DNA of 64,000 bases from Crambe crambe (lineage: Eukaryota; Porifera; Demospongiae; Poecilosclerida; Crambeidae), in NCBI GenBank assembly GCA_963924555.1, contig OZ004588.1:3410001-3474000 (forward strand), in the 5' to 3' direction. Position 1 is the stretch's first letter. Every line of letters starts with the position of its first letter. Positions 42,972-54,494 of the stretch are shown piece after piece. Made by a program: the position numbers and the translations under genes. The notes beneath the pieces are model-generated. The model made no database searches. It was not told the origin of the DNA and saw only the letters and a program-made list of their open reading frames with translations.

Positions 42972-45242
42972 TATAGTCTACCCAATAGGCTGCATGATGT
43001 AATTAGTCTAGAACTAAGTAGTAAGAGTTTTTCACAGAACGTGCAGTTGTGCCTAGAACCAGCGACCTTTAAAAAAGGAGTGTCTTATGGTACAACACCA
43101 GATAAGGGGTTGATCCTGTGGGTAAAACCAATTGTGTATAGACAGTAATTCTGTGAAGTACTCAGAGTACTTATGTTCTATACAACATAAAGTAATACAT
43201 GTATTTTCCTTTCACTAATTATCCAGCCAAACAATTAACTCTCAATGGGCCTGGTCCCTGCCACTTTATCTTCCCAAAACTTATATTTTCACACAACCAT
43301 TACCTAGAAGAGTAAATGTTAGGCCAAAATAATTAATTGCGAATTTGATCTACCTTCTTCATCATTTAAGGTTACAATCGTATCTCAAGTAGGAACAATA
43401 TCAGTTTGGCTAAATTTAGTACCTGTTGATAATAGTTTCCTTAAGGTGTGTGCTTGCAGACCCACATCATCTGTAGGTGCCTGATAGCACATCAAATCAC
43501 CTGTAGGTATCTGATTGATATGTCCAAATAAGTGCCAGTTGCTCACACAAGCTACATACAATGGTGGGCATTATTTGTGAAGCACCTCATGTCCAACCGA
43601 TACTTGTAATATTGAGACTCTTTACCCACTATAGAAATAGACTTGGATAATGACTTTTACTCAGTGCTCAATTGTTGTTCTGACTGAGTCTGTCTAATAC
43701 CGGTTGCCTGTGGAGAGCTGAGTTGCTGCCAAGTTTGCCAGTGTTTAATTTGCCAACAATTTAAGTTGGTCAGCATTTTGTAGGACTAGAGCAGTTGAGC
43801 CACCAGCTCTATGTATGGACAAGTGGTACCATTGTACAAGCTGTGGACTCCTCAAGCCCTCGAGTGTTCCATAAGGCCTGGTAGCACTTAAAGGCCTTCA
43901 GTTAGAAGTACTTTTGGCTCTCTTTCTGTGGCATAATGTAATTGGTCTATTCTGAACTGGTGAAATTACTTTTCCACAGCTGATTGCTCCAACCGCATCA
44001 TAATGAAGGGGGAAACCCCCTAAATTAGTGTTGTGTGTACTAACTGATCCTGTTATGTGTTTCATTATGCACACTATCACATGTTAATTTCCTCTGGATA
44101 CCACATATGTACATGCATGCACATCCACTGGCTTGCAATAACATACCATGTGCATTATAAACTAATTTCTTATGATCCAGGGACTGATTTTTTGGTTGGG
44201 TTGTACTATGTCTGTATTGGACTTTAGACTGAAGTCCAGGCACCATCCTGTTGTTACATAATAATGCCCCAGGAGAAGAAGTGTATGTCCCTATACTGTG
44301 TGTGTGTTTATGTTGTGGTGCAAATTACTGTCGATTTTCTTTCACATAATTATGATGTTTTATAATATTGAAAAGGAATTTTAACTACCTTCTCTTCTCA
44401 TATATACACTCGTGACTTTCTAATGTTGAGACCCTTTACCCATATCCAGAGAGGTTGTCATAGCACTTTCAGTCGATATGAGCATTCACTTTCTGTTTCA
44501 ATATGAATCCCTTTCTATTCTCCTGTATCAAACCATATTAATTGAGCTTAGCCTAGGAGGGTGTGCGTAGTCTGAGCATGTTTAAAATAAGTACCTGCCA
44601 TTGAATCAGTGATAGCTTTCAATTGGTAAAGGTCATCCATTGATCCACCCATCTTGGATGTGTTCTCTTGTAGTTGAAGTGTGTATGATGATAATTATTA
44701 TGATAGTACATTTAACTAGGATGCATACCTATAACTTACCTGTTAATATCAACTGTCAGTCATCAATCACAAAATCAGTCTGTTTCGGCTCCCATTTAAA
44801 TTGATAATTGATTATAGATCTATTCAGCTCTTTATGCATGTGTGAAAGTTTTATTCCAGACAGATCCTGTTATTCCATAGAGTTGAAATTACTGAATGAT
44901 ATCTTATAAGCAACTTTTTTATGCTCTGCAGTTTTCCATTCACAATCAGTGGTAAAATTGTATAGAACCTTCCTAAATTGATGTGTGTTAGTGAAGTGGA
45001 AACTACGCTGTGTGAAAACTATTTTGTCCTGCACTTACTGGGTATGTATTGTTTGATTCTTTATTCATTACTGATGCAGTCACCTAATCCAATGTCCTAT
45101 ACAACAGTTCCATTGCACAGAGAATGCCTTTGAAGTGGTTACAGGACAAACATGTCTAGAAATAAATGACTCCCATGATAGTACCTGACACTCTGTAGTG
45201 GTATAATGTACATGTGTGGTATTCCTCTCTGTTTTCTTTACA

Positions 45243-45740
45243 GATGCTTCAGCTAAAGGAAAACTGAAACATTTTCAACTTGGTTGCTGCTGATTTTGTT
45301 GACTCTACCTCCTCTCCCCTCCTCCCTCAGAGATTGCCTCCTCAATAAAAGGGTCCAGCTGGTCCTTACTGAAGAGCACTTGCACCCATGGATTCTGGAT
45401 CAACTAAAGGTACTTACATGGGGACTATTTAGAGTTATTCATGTGCAGAAAGGTTTTACGTAATTTGGACCCTTCTATATCAATGTTGTGGTTAATGAGC
45501 CTTTGATGTGAGATAGTCCCCACTCGCTTATATACCTCAGCCTGTTTCAATTCCAGTGTCCTCCCTCACACCTCCCAATCACTATGACTTGTAACTATAG
45601 GCTGTGAATTGATTAATCAATAATGACCCTTTGACCTTTGCCCTTTCTAGGAGAGATGAGGGGTTGGTGTATCGTCACAAGAATCTGAAAATGACAAAGT
45701 CTCTCACTTATGGAGATTGTAACTCTACCAAGAACCAGTG
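45243..45740 (+). pseudogene. Terminal exon-like blocks of array unit 3
   Basis: Start block CTTTACAG/ATGCTTCAGCTAAAGG (45,243). Middle block 45,331-45,409 (CCCTCAG/AGATTG; CTAAAG/GTACTT) reads VQLVLTEEHLHPWILDQLK in one frame. Acidic block from 45,651 (TTTCTAG/GAGAGATGAGG). The middle block is one residue different from the 56-kb copy over 19 residues, while the DNA around it has indels. This is the best sign that this block was coding. Confidence 0.45.
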
Positions 45741-46273
45741 GTGACTGATTAGCCACACCCATGTGGCAACACCCACTTATATTGTAGTGGGTGTTGTCTT
45801 TCATCTTTTATAAAATATATCCATTATTTTGTATGAGAGTTCAGTATCATTATTTGATGTGACCAGTTGATACTTCATTGTCAAATTAATACTACACAAT
45901 ATCTAATACTTACACAAAAAGTTACAATAAAGTCAAAAATAGCACTCCAGCAAGTCCAATGCAGTTCAATTTCAATGTGGTATGAATTCATCAGATGGTG
46001 TGGCAGAACAGATTGATTAGGCTAAATGTAAAAGGTCATCACCCTCAGTCGAATTGGATATCAGGTCATGTAGAAGCTCTATAGTGTGATTCATGCAAAG
46101 TAACACTTTTTATTGTCTGGAGATGATCTGATAGCACTTTTGAATGAACGAGCCAGAATGATAATACTGTACAGCAGCAGGTATTCCTTGATTCTATGCC
46201 TTTCGTGTGGATCTTCCATTTATTATGCAGGAAGTATGTTATTTATGACTGTACAATTCTGCCAGGAGCAGTT

Positions 46274-46285
46274 TGCGCATGCGCA
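46274..46285. promoter_or_regulatory. Perfect NRF-1 site, start of array unit 4
   Basis: TGCGCATGCGCA about 430 bases after the 3' block of unit 3. It is followed by a GTGGTGGGCATTATTT segment shared with 7,384 and a donor GGATCG/GTAAGC at 46,449. A second palindrome-like ACCGGTTGCAAAG follows. Confidence 0.5.
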
Positions 46286-46911
46286 TTTTTTGCAACCGGT
46301 TGCAAAGTGGTGGGCATTATTTAGCGTAGTAGACTGCGGAGTTTTTCTGAGGAGTGACTGTCGTCAACCCAATTGAACGATCGCGTAGGGCAGTGCTGTG
46401 AATAAGAAAATTAGTCTTGAGTCTTTGTGTACCTGCCTTTGGATCGGTAAGCAATGAAAACTCTTGCTTCTGTGATAGCAGATCCACCCATCATAGAGCC
46501 ATAGATAATCTATGATGTAGGAGATTCACCTCCCCATCCCCTCTCAACACAATACACATAATTTGTTGCATTTTTGAGATCACTGAAGCACTGATGTTCG
46601 TATGGATTGCAGATAGAGCTTTTTTTGACGAAAATACCTCTCACCCCCTCCACTCTTCTTTTTTCATTGTTCTAGCTAATCACTGTATGTTGTGTATGCA
46701 ATTACAGAATGAGATGATGGAAGTCCTCAAGGAAGAGGAACAGTCGTTATCGTCCCTGTAAAATACCAAACTCTTACAGGTAACCATCAATCACTTTTCA
46801 TATTTGTCTGTTTGATCTTACTCGGTTACTTTCCTTTCACATGTGATTTCCTTTTGATGTGGTTTTGAGCATTTCTATTGTACTTCCCCTCCCCCCCAAG
46901 CCTCTTTGTGA

Positions 46912-47301
46912 TTGTATGTACTAGCATGTGTGTGGATTCATGTCCTCTATGTCCCTTCCCCTTTAGAATGTTGCTGGTGCTTTATGTGTGACTGGCTGAG
47001 GAGGAATGAATATAGCAAGCTGGGCAATAAGGTGTTGATATGGTGCAATCCATCACATTTTCATAGGTACGTACAATCAGTACGTCTTCTGATTGCCCCT
47101 CCCTCCCTATCATCTCATTTCGTCCCTAGAGTGGATAGTGGTGAGAGAGTTCATGGACCTGAACACCTCATGGCCCACCACTGTCAATCTAGATCTAGAT
47201 GGTGTGTTTTGATATTGACTACAGTAGAACCTCGTTTATCCGTACCTCGATTATCCAGATTCAGAATTCAACCAGCCACGCCCCCATTTTCACTTAATTA
47301 G
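46912..47301 (+). other. Chance-extended open frame across array blocks
   Basis: A 130-codon frame that uses a non-ATG start, runs through a GTGGATAGTGG array block and into the Tigger-like MITE terminus (SRFRIQ is encoded by the TIR). No domain is recognisable. Listed only because it is the longest open stretch of the unit. Not considered a gene. Confidence 0.15.
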
Positions 47302-47517
47302 AACATCAGCTGTTAGCGATCAGGTAGCTTTTGTTGTTGTTGTTTGTCTTGCTGGCTAGTGGTTGGCTTTTGCTAAACAGAAGAGAGTAGTGTGACTGTT
47401 AATGAGAAGGTGGCAACTGGTAAGCAGCTAGCAAAAGCTTACTACTACTTCAGTTATCCGGACTATTTCAACAGCAAACAAATTTCTGAGGACAAAGCTG
47501 TTTGAATAACTGAGGAT
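47219..47517. mobile_element. Tigger/pogo-like MITE
   Basis: Begins CAGTAGAACCTCGTTTATCC after a TA, the standard pogo/Tigger terminal sequence. A second internal TTATCCGGAC lies at 47,454. The right end (GTTTGAATAACTGAGGA) is diverged. The array block GATATTGAC/GACTTTCTAGTCTTGAGACCC is split exactly at its borders. Too short to encode a transposase. Confidence 0.7.
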
Positions 47518-47875
47518 GACTTTCTAGTCTTGAGACCCATTTGATATACTTGATATTGTACAATCGTTCTATTGCTTGTGAATTCATGTAGTCGTTTGTG
47601 ACTGTGTCAATCTTTACCTTATTCTTATAGTATGGATAGTATTGAGGGAGACTTTATAGACCACATGGCCTATCACTGCCAGACCCTTTATAGAGCGACA
47701 GTGCAGAAACTTGAATTCCAATGTTGAAGTGTCTATTCAGATTGAGTGGTTGTATGATTATTCATTTTCTGTTCACTATGCCCCCCTTTCTGTCATCCTT
47801 CTACCTAGTGTCAGTAACTGTGCCCTCGGACTCAGACTTTTCACAGTCGCATTAATTCTTTTAATGTGTCCTGCT

Positions 47876-48324
47876 ACAAGTGAATGCAAAAAATTTCTTC
47901 GAAATAAAAATGTGAAGTAGGGATGCTATTATAACTGCAGCTTCATTATGAAAACCAAGTACTGCAGCATCGAAGCAGTATGGCCCAAAAATCTAGCTGG
48001 AATATGTATTATAACTGCATGCAAGAGAGTGAACTTAGTGAAGTGACCCTTACCCATCATCAAGTACGAGATACTATTCCTACTTCACTCCCTTGGCCCT
48101 TGATCATGGGAGTGAAGTAGGAATAGTATCTTGTACTTGATGATGGGTAAGGGTCACTTCACTAAGTTCACTCTCTTGCATGCAGTTATAATACATATTC
48201 CAGCTAGATTTTTGGGCCATACTGCTTCGATGCTGCAGTACTTGGTTTTCATAATGAAGCTGCAGTTATAATAGCATCCCTACTTCACATTTTTATTTCG
48301 AAGAAATTTTTTGCATTCACTTGT
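47876..48324. mobile_element. Fold-back element, 217-bp arms with one mismatch, 15-bp loop
   Basis: Arms 47,876-48,092 and 48,108-48,324 are reverse complements at 216 of 217 positions by eye (one A/G difference, in CAAGTACGAG against the right-arm equivalent). The loop is TTGGCCCTTGATCAT. The outer ends ACAAGTGAATGCAAAAAATT match the ends of the fold-back at 49,378-49,633 (TAAGCGCAAAAAATTTCTTC) and the inner AAGTAGGGATGC motif, so both belong to one family. No coding frame. Could be transcribed as a long hairpin. Confidence 0.9.
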
Positions 48325-49145
48325 TTGCATTCTTTTTCTTTGTGATTATGAAAATTGATAGACACTAAAGGCTTCCTTGATTGAACTAAATTTATTTAAT
48401 GATCAGTATTTCATTCTGTTCAGGGAGGAGAGTTTGAAGGATGATCATCTGCAGTGTAATGGAGTACTGAAAGGAGTGAACATTTTAAAAAGTGAACAGC
48501 ATTAGCTAATTGTTACATATGTGATCACTGAAATAATTATTGAGATGGTACGTATGTCTTGCTTGAGGGAGGAGTATGGGGAGTTTATGCATTTGGTGTA
48601 GTGATCATAATAGTGGATGCCATCAAATGGCCACATCCTGTGCAGGTGTTATATGAGGAGAACTGCTATTAATTGCCCCACCCCTTTTATGAGGTAATAT
48701 CGCGAAGATTTTTTTCATACGAGGCTGCAGCACATTATAGATAGCCCAGCTAGATTTTAGGCTATCCCTACTTAACCTTTTTATTTTTTACGCTCACTTG
48801 TTTCTATCCTTTTTCTTAGTGCTTGAAGTTGAATGAGGGAGGCTACAGTACAGTACTATACAAAGCCAGCTCTACATAAACCTCTTTTGTAGGTACATAC
48901 AGTGTCTCTGGTTGAAGAATTTGTTTAACTATTTAAGTTTTGTTGATATAAAACTTTACAGCAACAGCAATGTAAATGACATGTACACGGCATGGTGAAG
49001 TGAGCTGACTACACTACAGCCAAGTACTGGCTATAATGCTACTATAGGATGAGCATCTGTACTGTAATTCAGCAAGGAGTGACTGGAACATCATCAGATA
49101 ATGAATGAAGACCTTGGCTATAGCTAAACTTAAGCTTACGTGGCT

Positions 49146-49313
49146 CCGCCCATAAGCCCCGCCCCCTTCAAAATGGCGTAGAAAGATTAGCAGCTGTGTT
49201 CCGAGTGCTATCGAATAGTGAAGTAGAGCCTTAGTCAAAACTAATAGCAAAAGATCAGCCTCTAGGTGCCGCTCTAGCAGATGGCCAAAGCAGAATTTTG
49301 ATGACTATAGCCA
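49146..49313 (+). promoter_or_regulatory. GC-box plus YY1-like promoter and short 5' exon, copy 1
   Basis: CCGCCC and CCCCGCCCCC boxes (49,147-49,166) sit immediately upstream of AAAATGGCG (49,170-49,178), the YY1-type motif often found just at start sites of TATA-less promoters. 135 bases on, CCA/GTAAGT gives a donor at 49,314. The ATG in the motif is followed by GCG TAG, so it does not start a useful ORF. Promoter activity is inferred. Confidence 0.4.
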
Positions 49314-49377
49314 GTAAGTCGGTACGTCGATCTTATTATTATTATTATCCTTATTATTATTATTATTATTATTATTA

Positions 49378-49633
49378 TAAGCGCAAAAAATTTCTTCTAA
49401 ATAAAAAGATTAAGTAGGGATTGCTTAAAATCTAGCTGGGCTATAATATAATGTACTGCAGCCTTGTATGAAAATAATCCCTACATTTATATCCACTACC
49501 TATAGCTAGCTATGGCAGTTGTAAAAGTAGGGATTATTTTCATACAAGGCTGCAGTACATTATATTATAGCCCAGCTAGATTTTAAGCAATCCCTACTTA
49601 ATCTTTTTATTTAGAAGAAATTTTTTGCGCTTA
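49378..49633. mobile_element. Fold-back element, perfect 107-bp arms, 42-bp loop
   Basis: Arms 49,378-49,484 and 49,527-49,633 are perfect reverse complements by eye. It shares ends and the TAAGTAGGGATTGC motif with the element at 47,876-48,324. A related single-arm relic lies at 48,712-48,805 (GCCCAGCTAGATTTTAGGCT, ATCCCTACTTAACC). Confidence 0.9.
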
Positions 49634-50046
49634 CTTGTTTCTATCCTTTTTTCATAGTGCTTGAAGTTGAATATAAGTTTGTGTATGTAAAGAATTGAGT
49701 GGCAGTATTGACTGTCACTTCAACTGAGAGTATGCAGTGATTATTAATTTGACAGGAGTATCTCTTTCTTTTGTAGGTACATAGCTACACAGTCTCTGCA
49801 TGGTTGAAGAATTTGTTTAGCTATTTAAGTTTTGTCTATTATTTACTTTACAGCAACAGCAATGTAAATGACATGTGCATGGCATGGTGAAGTGAGCTGA
49901 CTACACTACAGCCAAGTACTGGCTATAAACACTACTATAAGATGAGCATCTGTACTGTAATTCAGCAAGGAGTGACTGTAAGAATAAATAGCGATTAAAC
50001 TGAAGACCTATAGCCGAGCTTAGCTAGCTTAAGAAGCTTACGTGGC

Positions 50047-50224
50047 TCCGCCCATAAGCCCCGCCCCCTAACGACGTGCGCTTCAAAATGGCGTAGAAAG
50101 ATTAGCTAGTGCCGAGTGCTATCGAATAGTGAAGTAGAGCCTTAGTCAAAACTAAGAGCAAAAGATCAGCCTCTAGGTGCCGCTCTAACAGATGGCCAAA
50201 GCAGAATTTTGATGACTATAGCCA
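50047..50224 (+). promoter_or_regulatory. GC-box plus YY1-like promoter and short 5' exon, copy 2
   Basis: Duplicate of 49,146-49,313 with the same boxes, AAAATGGCG at 50,085-50,093 and donor CCA/GTAAGT at 50,225. It differs by CTAACGACGTGCG inserted between GC box and YY1 motif. The 231-bp repeat follows 55 bases after the donor. Confidence 0.4.
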
Positions 50225-50280
50225 GTAAGTCGGGGCGTCGATCTTATATTTATTATCCTTATTATTATTATTATTATTAT

Positions 50281-50745
50281 AAAGAAAATGAACAAAAGTC
50301 AATTTTAGAACTCGTTTTTTTCTTATGTTAGCGAATGAATTTTTGGTTTTTGAACACTCTCCTCTCTTCTTTGTAGAAGTAGTATCTCACTGTAGCCTTC
50401 TGAGAACCTGTAGAGCAAGGGTAGAAGAGAAAGAAGAGTTTTTAGTTTATACAGTCTTATGACCTTTGACCCGCCATCCCTACTTAGAGAGTGCTAGCGC
50501 ACTCTCTGATAAAGAAAAAGAACGAAAAGTCAATTTTAGAACTCGTTTTTTTCTTATGTTGGCGAATGAATTTTTGGCTTTTGAACATTCTCCTCTCTTC
50601 TTTGTAGATATAATAATTCACTGTAGCCTTCTGAGAACCTGTAGAGTAAGGGTAGAAGAGAAAGAAGAGTTTTTAGTTTATACTGTCCTATGGACTTTGA
50701 CCTGCCATCCCTACTTAGAGAGTGCTACCGCACTCTCTGATAATG
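50281..50745 (+). repeat. 231-bp tandem repeat, two copies, frame-preserving
   Basis: 50,281-50,511 and 50,512-50,745. The period is 231 (77 codons). Both copies encode FFLMLANEFL, FEHSPLFF, HCSLLRTCR, RVEEKEEFLVYTVL and HPYLESA-ALSD in the same plus frame. Copy 1 has one stop (after YTVL) and copy 2 none, giving the open frame 50,466-50,849. Each copy ends with the hairpin AGAGAGTGC...GCACTCTCT. No known family. The start at 50,466 is not an ATG-supported gene start. It could be a transposon end repeat rather than coding sequence. Confidence 0.55.
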
Positions 50746-51984
50746 TCCTGATAATGTATTTTGACCTGCCACCCTTAAATGGCAAAATGCCCAGTACTGG
50801 GATTAATATTGGGGATCATTCATCTGATTGTACATGTGACGTGCATTAAAAAGTTGTACTTTTAGTGGTTGGAATTTGACTGGAAATTAACGGGTGACTG
50901 GATGTTATTTGGAGCACTATTGGTATAGAGGTGTATGGAGTATGTACCACCATTACCCATCACCAGGTTGGGATGTCATGTGACAGCTGGGTTGCGTATT
51001 AGCCATTGTCTACACAGAGTACACACTGTTGTCTTATAATGTGATGTGAACTTACAATGAAGCTGTTTGCTCATTGGGTGTGCATCATAATGAGATAATG
51101 CTGAGCATCAGATTGAGAGTCTTGAAATGTAGATATTTTATTAACAGGACTCAATACACGTATTAAGACCACCTTCCATGCATTCTCAAGCCAGTGTTGT
51201 AGGTACATGTTGAATGCATGACCAAAAGAAATGACTAAGTTCTTTCATAGAGGTTAGTGGACCAGTGTGTGTGTGTGGATACATACAATGCCCTCTCAAG
51301 TTCCCCTTCATCACCAAAGACCAATCACAATTACAGTAACAGGTTCTTTGGTCTTTGCAGGTGTTAGGGAGTTGCTATGACTTCATAGTTTGCTAGTCCA
51401 TGCTTTTTGAATGGTCATTATTAACCTTACATATGTGTGATCAACTCTTAAGTACATTGTACGAGTAGGGTAATATGACAGGCATCCTTTTGATTCTTAC
51501 AGTGCACACCCCCTCCACCTCTAAGTTATTCCTGACTCGTTTACACTCCTTCATCCGTGCATACCTTTGTTTCATGCACCTTTGTTTCATGCTGCTTTAT
51601 TGCATGCTGCTCATTTTGTTTAGTTTTAGACAAAGTGGAACTGTGTCACTCTCCTGAAGCACTGATGTTTATAGATAGAGCTGTTTTTGATGAACACACA
51701 CACACACCACCCTCTCCCTATATATTGTACCATCTCACTTGTCTCTAGCATGGATAGTACTGATCGATGGAGAGTTTGTAGACCTGAGCACCTCATGGCC
51801 AACCAGATGACTATTCTGCACATGAGTTTTAATGTTGAGACCCTTTACCCACTCTAGCCTGGCTAATATACAGTGGCATATCTAGAGAGGTTAGCATTTT
51901 CAGTCAATATGAACATTCACTTTCTGTTTCAATATGGATCCCTTTCTATTGTCCTGTATCAGTTGATTTAGCCTGTGTGTGTAG

Positions 51985-52160
51985 TTTGTAGTATACTGAA
52001 CAACCATGGAGTAGTATACTGAATACTGAACAACCATGGAGGAGTATACTGAATACTGAACAACCATGGAGGAGTATACTGAATACTGAACAACCATGGA
52101 GTAGTATACTGAATACTGAACAACCATGGAGTAGTATACTGAATACTGAACAACCATGGG
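51985..52160. repeat. 30-bp minisatellite, about six copies
   Basis: The unit GAATACTGAACAACCATGGA then GGAGTATACT repeats exactly at 52,021, 52,051 and 52,081, with G/T variants on both sides. Because the period is divisible by three and the unit has no stop in any minus frame, three long minus-strand frames appear (decapeptide repeats such as SVYSSMVVQY). They start inside the repeat and have no support as genes. Confidence 0.9.
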
Positions 52161-52833
52161 GGTTGGAGATAACGTGGGAGATCCCTCCCCTCCCCCTCAA
52201 CACAATACGTACACATAATGTGTTGCTGCTATCACTAGTAGTTGATGTTTTACAAACACACCCCCACCACACCTCCTCCACGTATTGTTCTAACTAATCA
52301 CTGTATGTTGTGTATGCGATTACAGAATGAGATGATGAAGTCCTCAAGGAAGAGGAGCAGTTATAATCGTCCCTCTAAGAGACTAAATCCTTTGAGGTAA
52401 CCATCAATCCTTCTCACCTTATACTTGTACTGTGTAATAGTTTCTTAAAGGTCAATTGGATCCTATAAAGGGTGTGCATGTTGTGGCAAAATGTTGTGTG
52501 ACAGCTGGCAGCAAGTGACCCTTACTTGGTTATCACGTGATTTCCTTTTTGATGTGGTTTTTTAGAGCATTAACTGTTATTGTATTTCAATCACCTCCCC
52601 TCTCCTCGAGCCTCTTTATGGTTGTATATATACTAGCATGTGGAATCATACTCTTATCCTGCTTCACCTTTAGGACGATATGTTTCCATGGCTCAAAAGA
52701 TATTAATATGCCACCCCTTTCCTCCATGCTGTCTTTTATATTCAACCTCAATACATTTCCTACTAACTCCTTCATATCCAGCAACATCCTGTTGTCACAT
52801 AATATCCCATGCAGGAGAAATGCTACTGTATTA

Positions 52834-52959
52834 CAACATGAAATTCAGAATACCAAACCAAAATTTACTTAACTAGCTTCCTTTTGAAGTAGCCCAACTA
52901 TAAATTCCTTTGAAAGGAGGCTATGTAAATTTTGGTTTGGTATTCTGAATTTCATGTTG
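52834..52959. mobile_element. Fold-back MITE, about 45-bp arms
   Basis: CAACATGAAATTCAGAATAC then CAAACCAAAATTTAC on the left is matched perfectly by GTAAATTTTGGTTTG then GTATTCTGAATTTCATGTTG on the right. The middle (CTTCCTTTTGAAG, CTTTGAAAGGAGG) is partly self-complementary. Confidence 0.85.
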
Positions 52960-54494
52960 CAAGATTACTGCAATCCACTATACTGTGTGTGTTGTCCAAC
53001 TGTCACTTGCACTTATAATAACACCAACCACTTCACAGTACAGCTTTTCCACTGAGTGTGCACAAGTACATCACAACTAGAGAATTACTTTTTCTCCAGC
53101 AGAACAACAAAGTGAAAAGTGTAATTCGTTAATCAGCCAGTGAGTTGTGTACTGGTTATGCTCAAGCCATTGAGTGTTCCATTTTCCTCTGGCATAATGT
53201 AATTGGTCTATTCAGAACTAGTGAAATTACCCTTCCACAGCTAACCTCATCATATTGATGGGGAGACCCCCTAAATTAGTGTTAGTTGTGTGTTGCTGTG
53301 TATTATGTACCTTATCATGTCATGTGTTTCCAATCACAATCCTGTTAATTTCCTCTGGATACCACATGCACATCCACTGGTGTGTGTGTGTGGAAATTAT
53401 TACTAACTGGGCAATGCATATACAGTATGTCTAGAAGGTATATTATCCAGTGACCTTAAAAAAAGGGATGTCTTATACCTCATCCTGTTTCAATTCCAGG
53501 GTCTTCCCTCATAAATCACTATGACAGGATGATAGGATATTAGTATGCCCCTCCCCCAATCTTACTTACTTACTAGTATGGATAGTGTTGAGAGGGGGTT
53601 TGTAGACCTGAACATCTCATGGCATATCCCTGTGGATCTAGAGGTTGACATCGACCTCGTGATTTTCTAATGTTGAAACCCTTTACCCACTCTATTGTAT
53701 TGAGCAGTTGTGCAGGAATTTGACTTCAAATGTTAAAGTGTCTGAGAATGGAATGGGAAAAATATGCTGCACTTAGTAAGTGTCGTCTGAATGTCTTGAT
53801 CAGCACTCTCACGTATACCATATTTACTGTGCATTATTTAGAAGTTTGAGTATTATGACAGACAGATTAGACACAACCCTTTAGAGCATATCCCCCATTG
53901 GTTGGTATGTACGTATGTGAAATTTCTGCCAGGTTGGGACTGTCACAATTAATGACTACAGCACATACGTAAAGTATGACATAGTGTTAAGATATCATGT
54001 GACAGGTGGGTTGCATAACCTCTCTACAAAGGACAAAAGGTTGGGTCCCAAGTGTGTCAGGTTCCACTGCAATAATCTCTATCCCAGTCCAATATGTCTT
54101 CTGATTGTCCCTCCCTCCCCCTAATAATTACATTGTCCCATCTCGCTTTGTCTCTAGCATCACTTTGCATCTAGCATTGATAGTGAACACTTCATGCCTC
54201 ACCCTTTTCTTTCTAGATGGTTTAACTTTCTATTGATTATATCTTTATATCATCCATTAAAATTAATTTGAGTAGTAGCTTTGATAGAGATTTGAGGAGT
54301 GTGTGCTACTTTATGGATTCATAATATGAGCATGTTACTGATGGCCTTTTCCCCATGGTAGTTTCATGGTAATTGTTGTCAACCATGTAGTGAAGTAAAT
54401 CTATAATGGACCTTGTATTTCTTATTCTCTATCCATATGTAATCAATGGTCTTAAATTGTATGCTCTATATAGAACAGGGATTAATACTGAGGG

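Larger units (their letters stand above)
38160..45930 (+). repeat. Array unit 3 (gene-like tandem repeat unit)
   Basis: Order: promoter-like start (38,173); AAGGAAGGACTTTCTCTCTC and GAGCACC blocks (38,645-38,800); low-similarity sequence (39,000-40,430); GTCTATCCAGAGAGG block (40,450); truncated GGACTAGAGCAG-type block (40,735-40,795); exon Q (41,939-41,999); GACCCTTTACCCA (42,131); a fold-back insert (42,586-42,971); CACCTGTAGGTATCTGATTG (43,498); GGACTAGAGCAGTTGAGC (43,792); the GGGGGAAACCCCCTAAATTAG block (43,905-44,240); terminal exon blocks (45,243-45,740); and the 3' block TTCAGTATCATTATTTGATG (45,841). No long frame is intact. Confidence 0.6.
48700..50280. repeat. Roughly 0.7-kb direct duplication containing promoter-like sequence
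   Basis: 48,710-49,380 and 49,540-50,280 are direct copies of each other. Shared stretches include GCTTGAAGTTGAAT, AAGAATTTGTTTA, CATGGTGAAGTGAGCTGACT, ACGTGGCTCCGCCCATAAGC, AAAATGGCGTAGAAAGATTA and GATGACTATAGCCAGTAAGT, ending in (ATT)n. The second copy carries an added ACGACGTGCG. A fold-back (49,378-49,633) spans the junction, its right arm being the left part of copy 2. Confidence 0.8.

Noticed and set aside
51985-52160. CRISPR-like regular 30-bp repeats
   Set aside because: Tandem copies without spacers, in a eukaryotic genome. A minisatellite, not a CRISPR array.
51946-52281. Three overlapping long minus frames near 52 kb
   Set aside because: Produced by the stop-free 30-bp minisatellite. 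No start context or splice signals.
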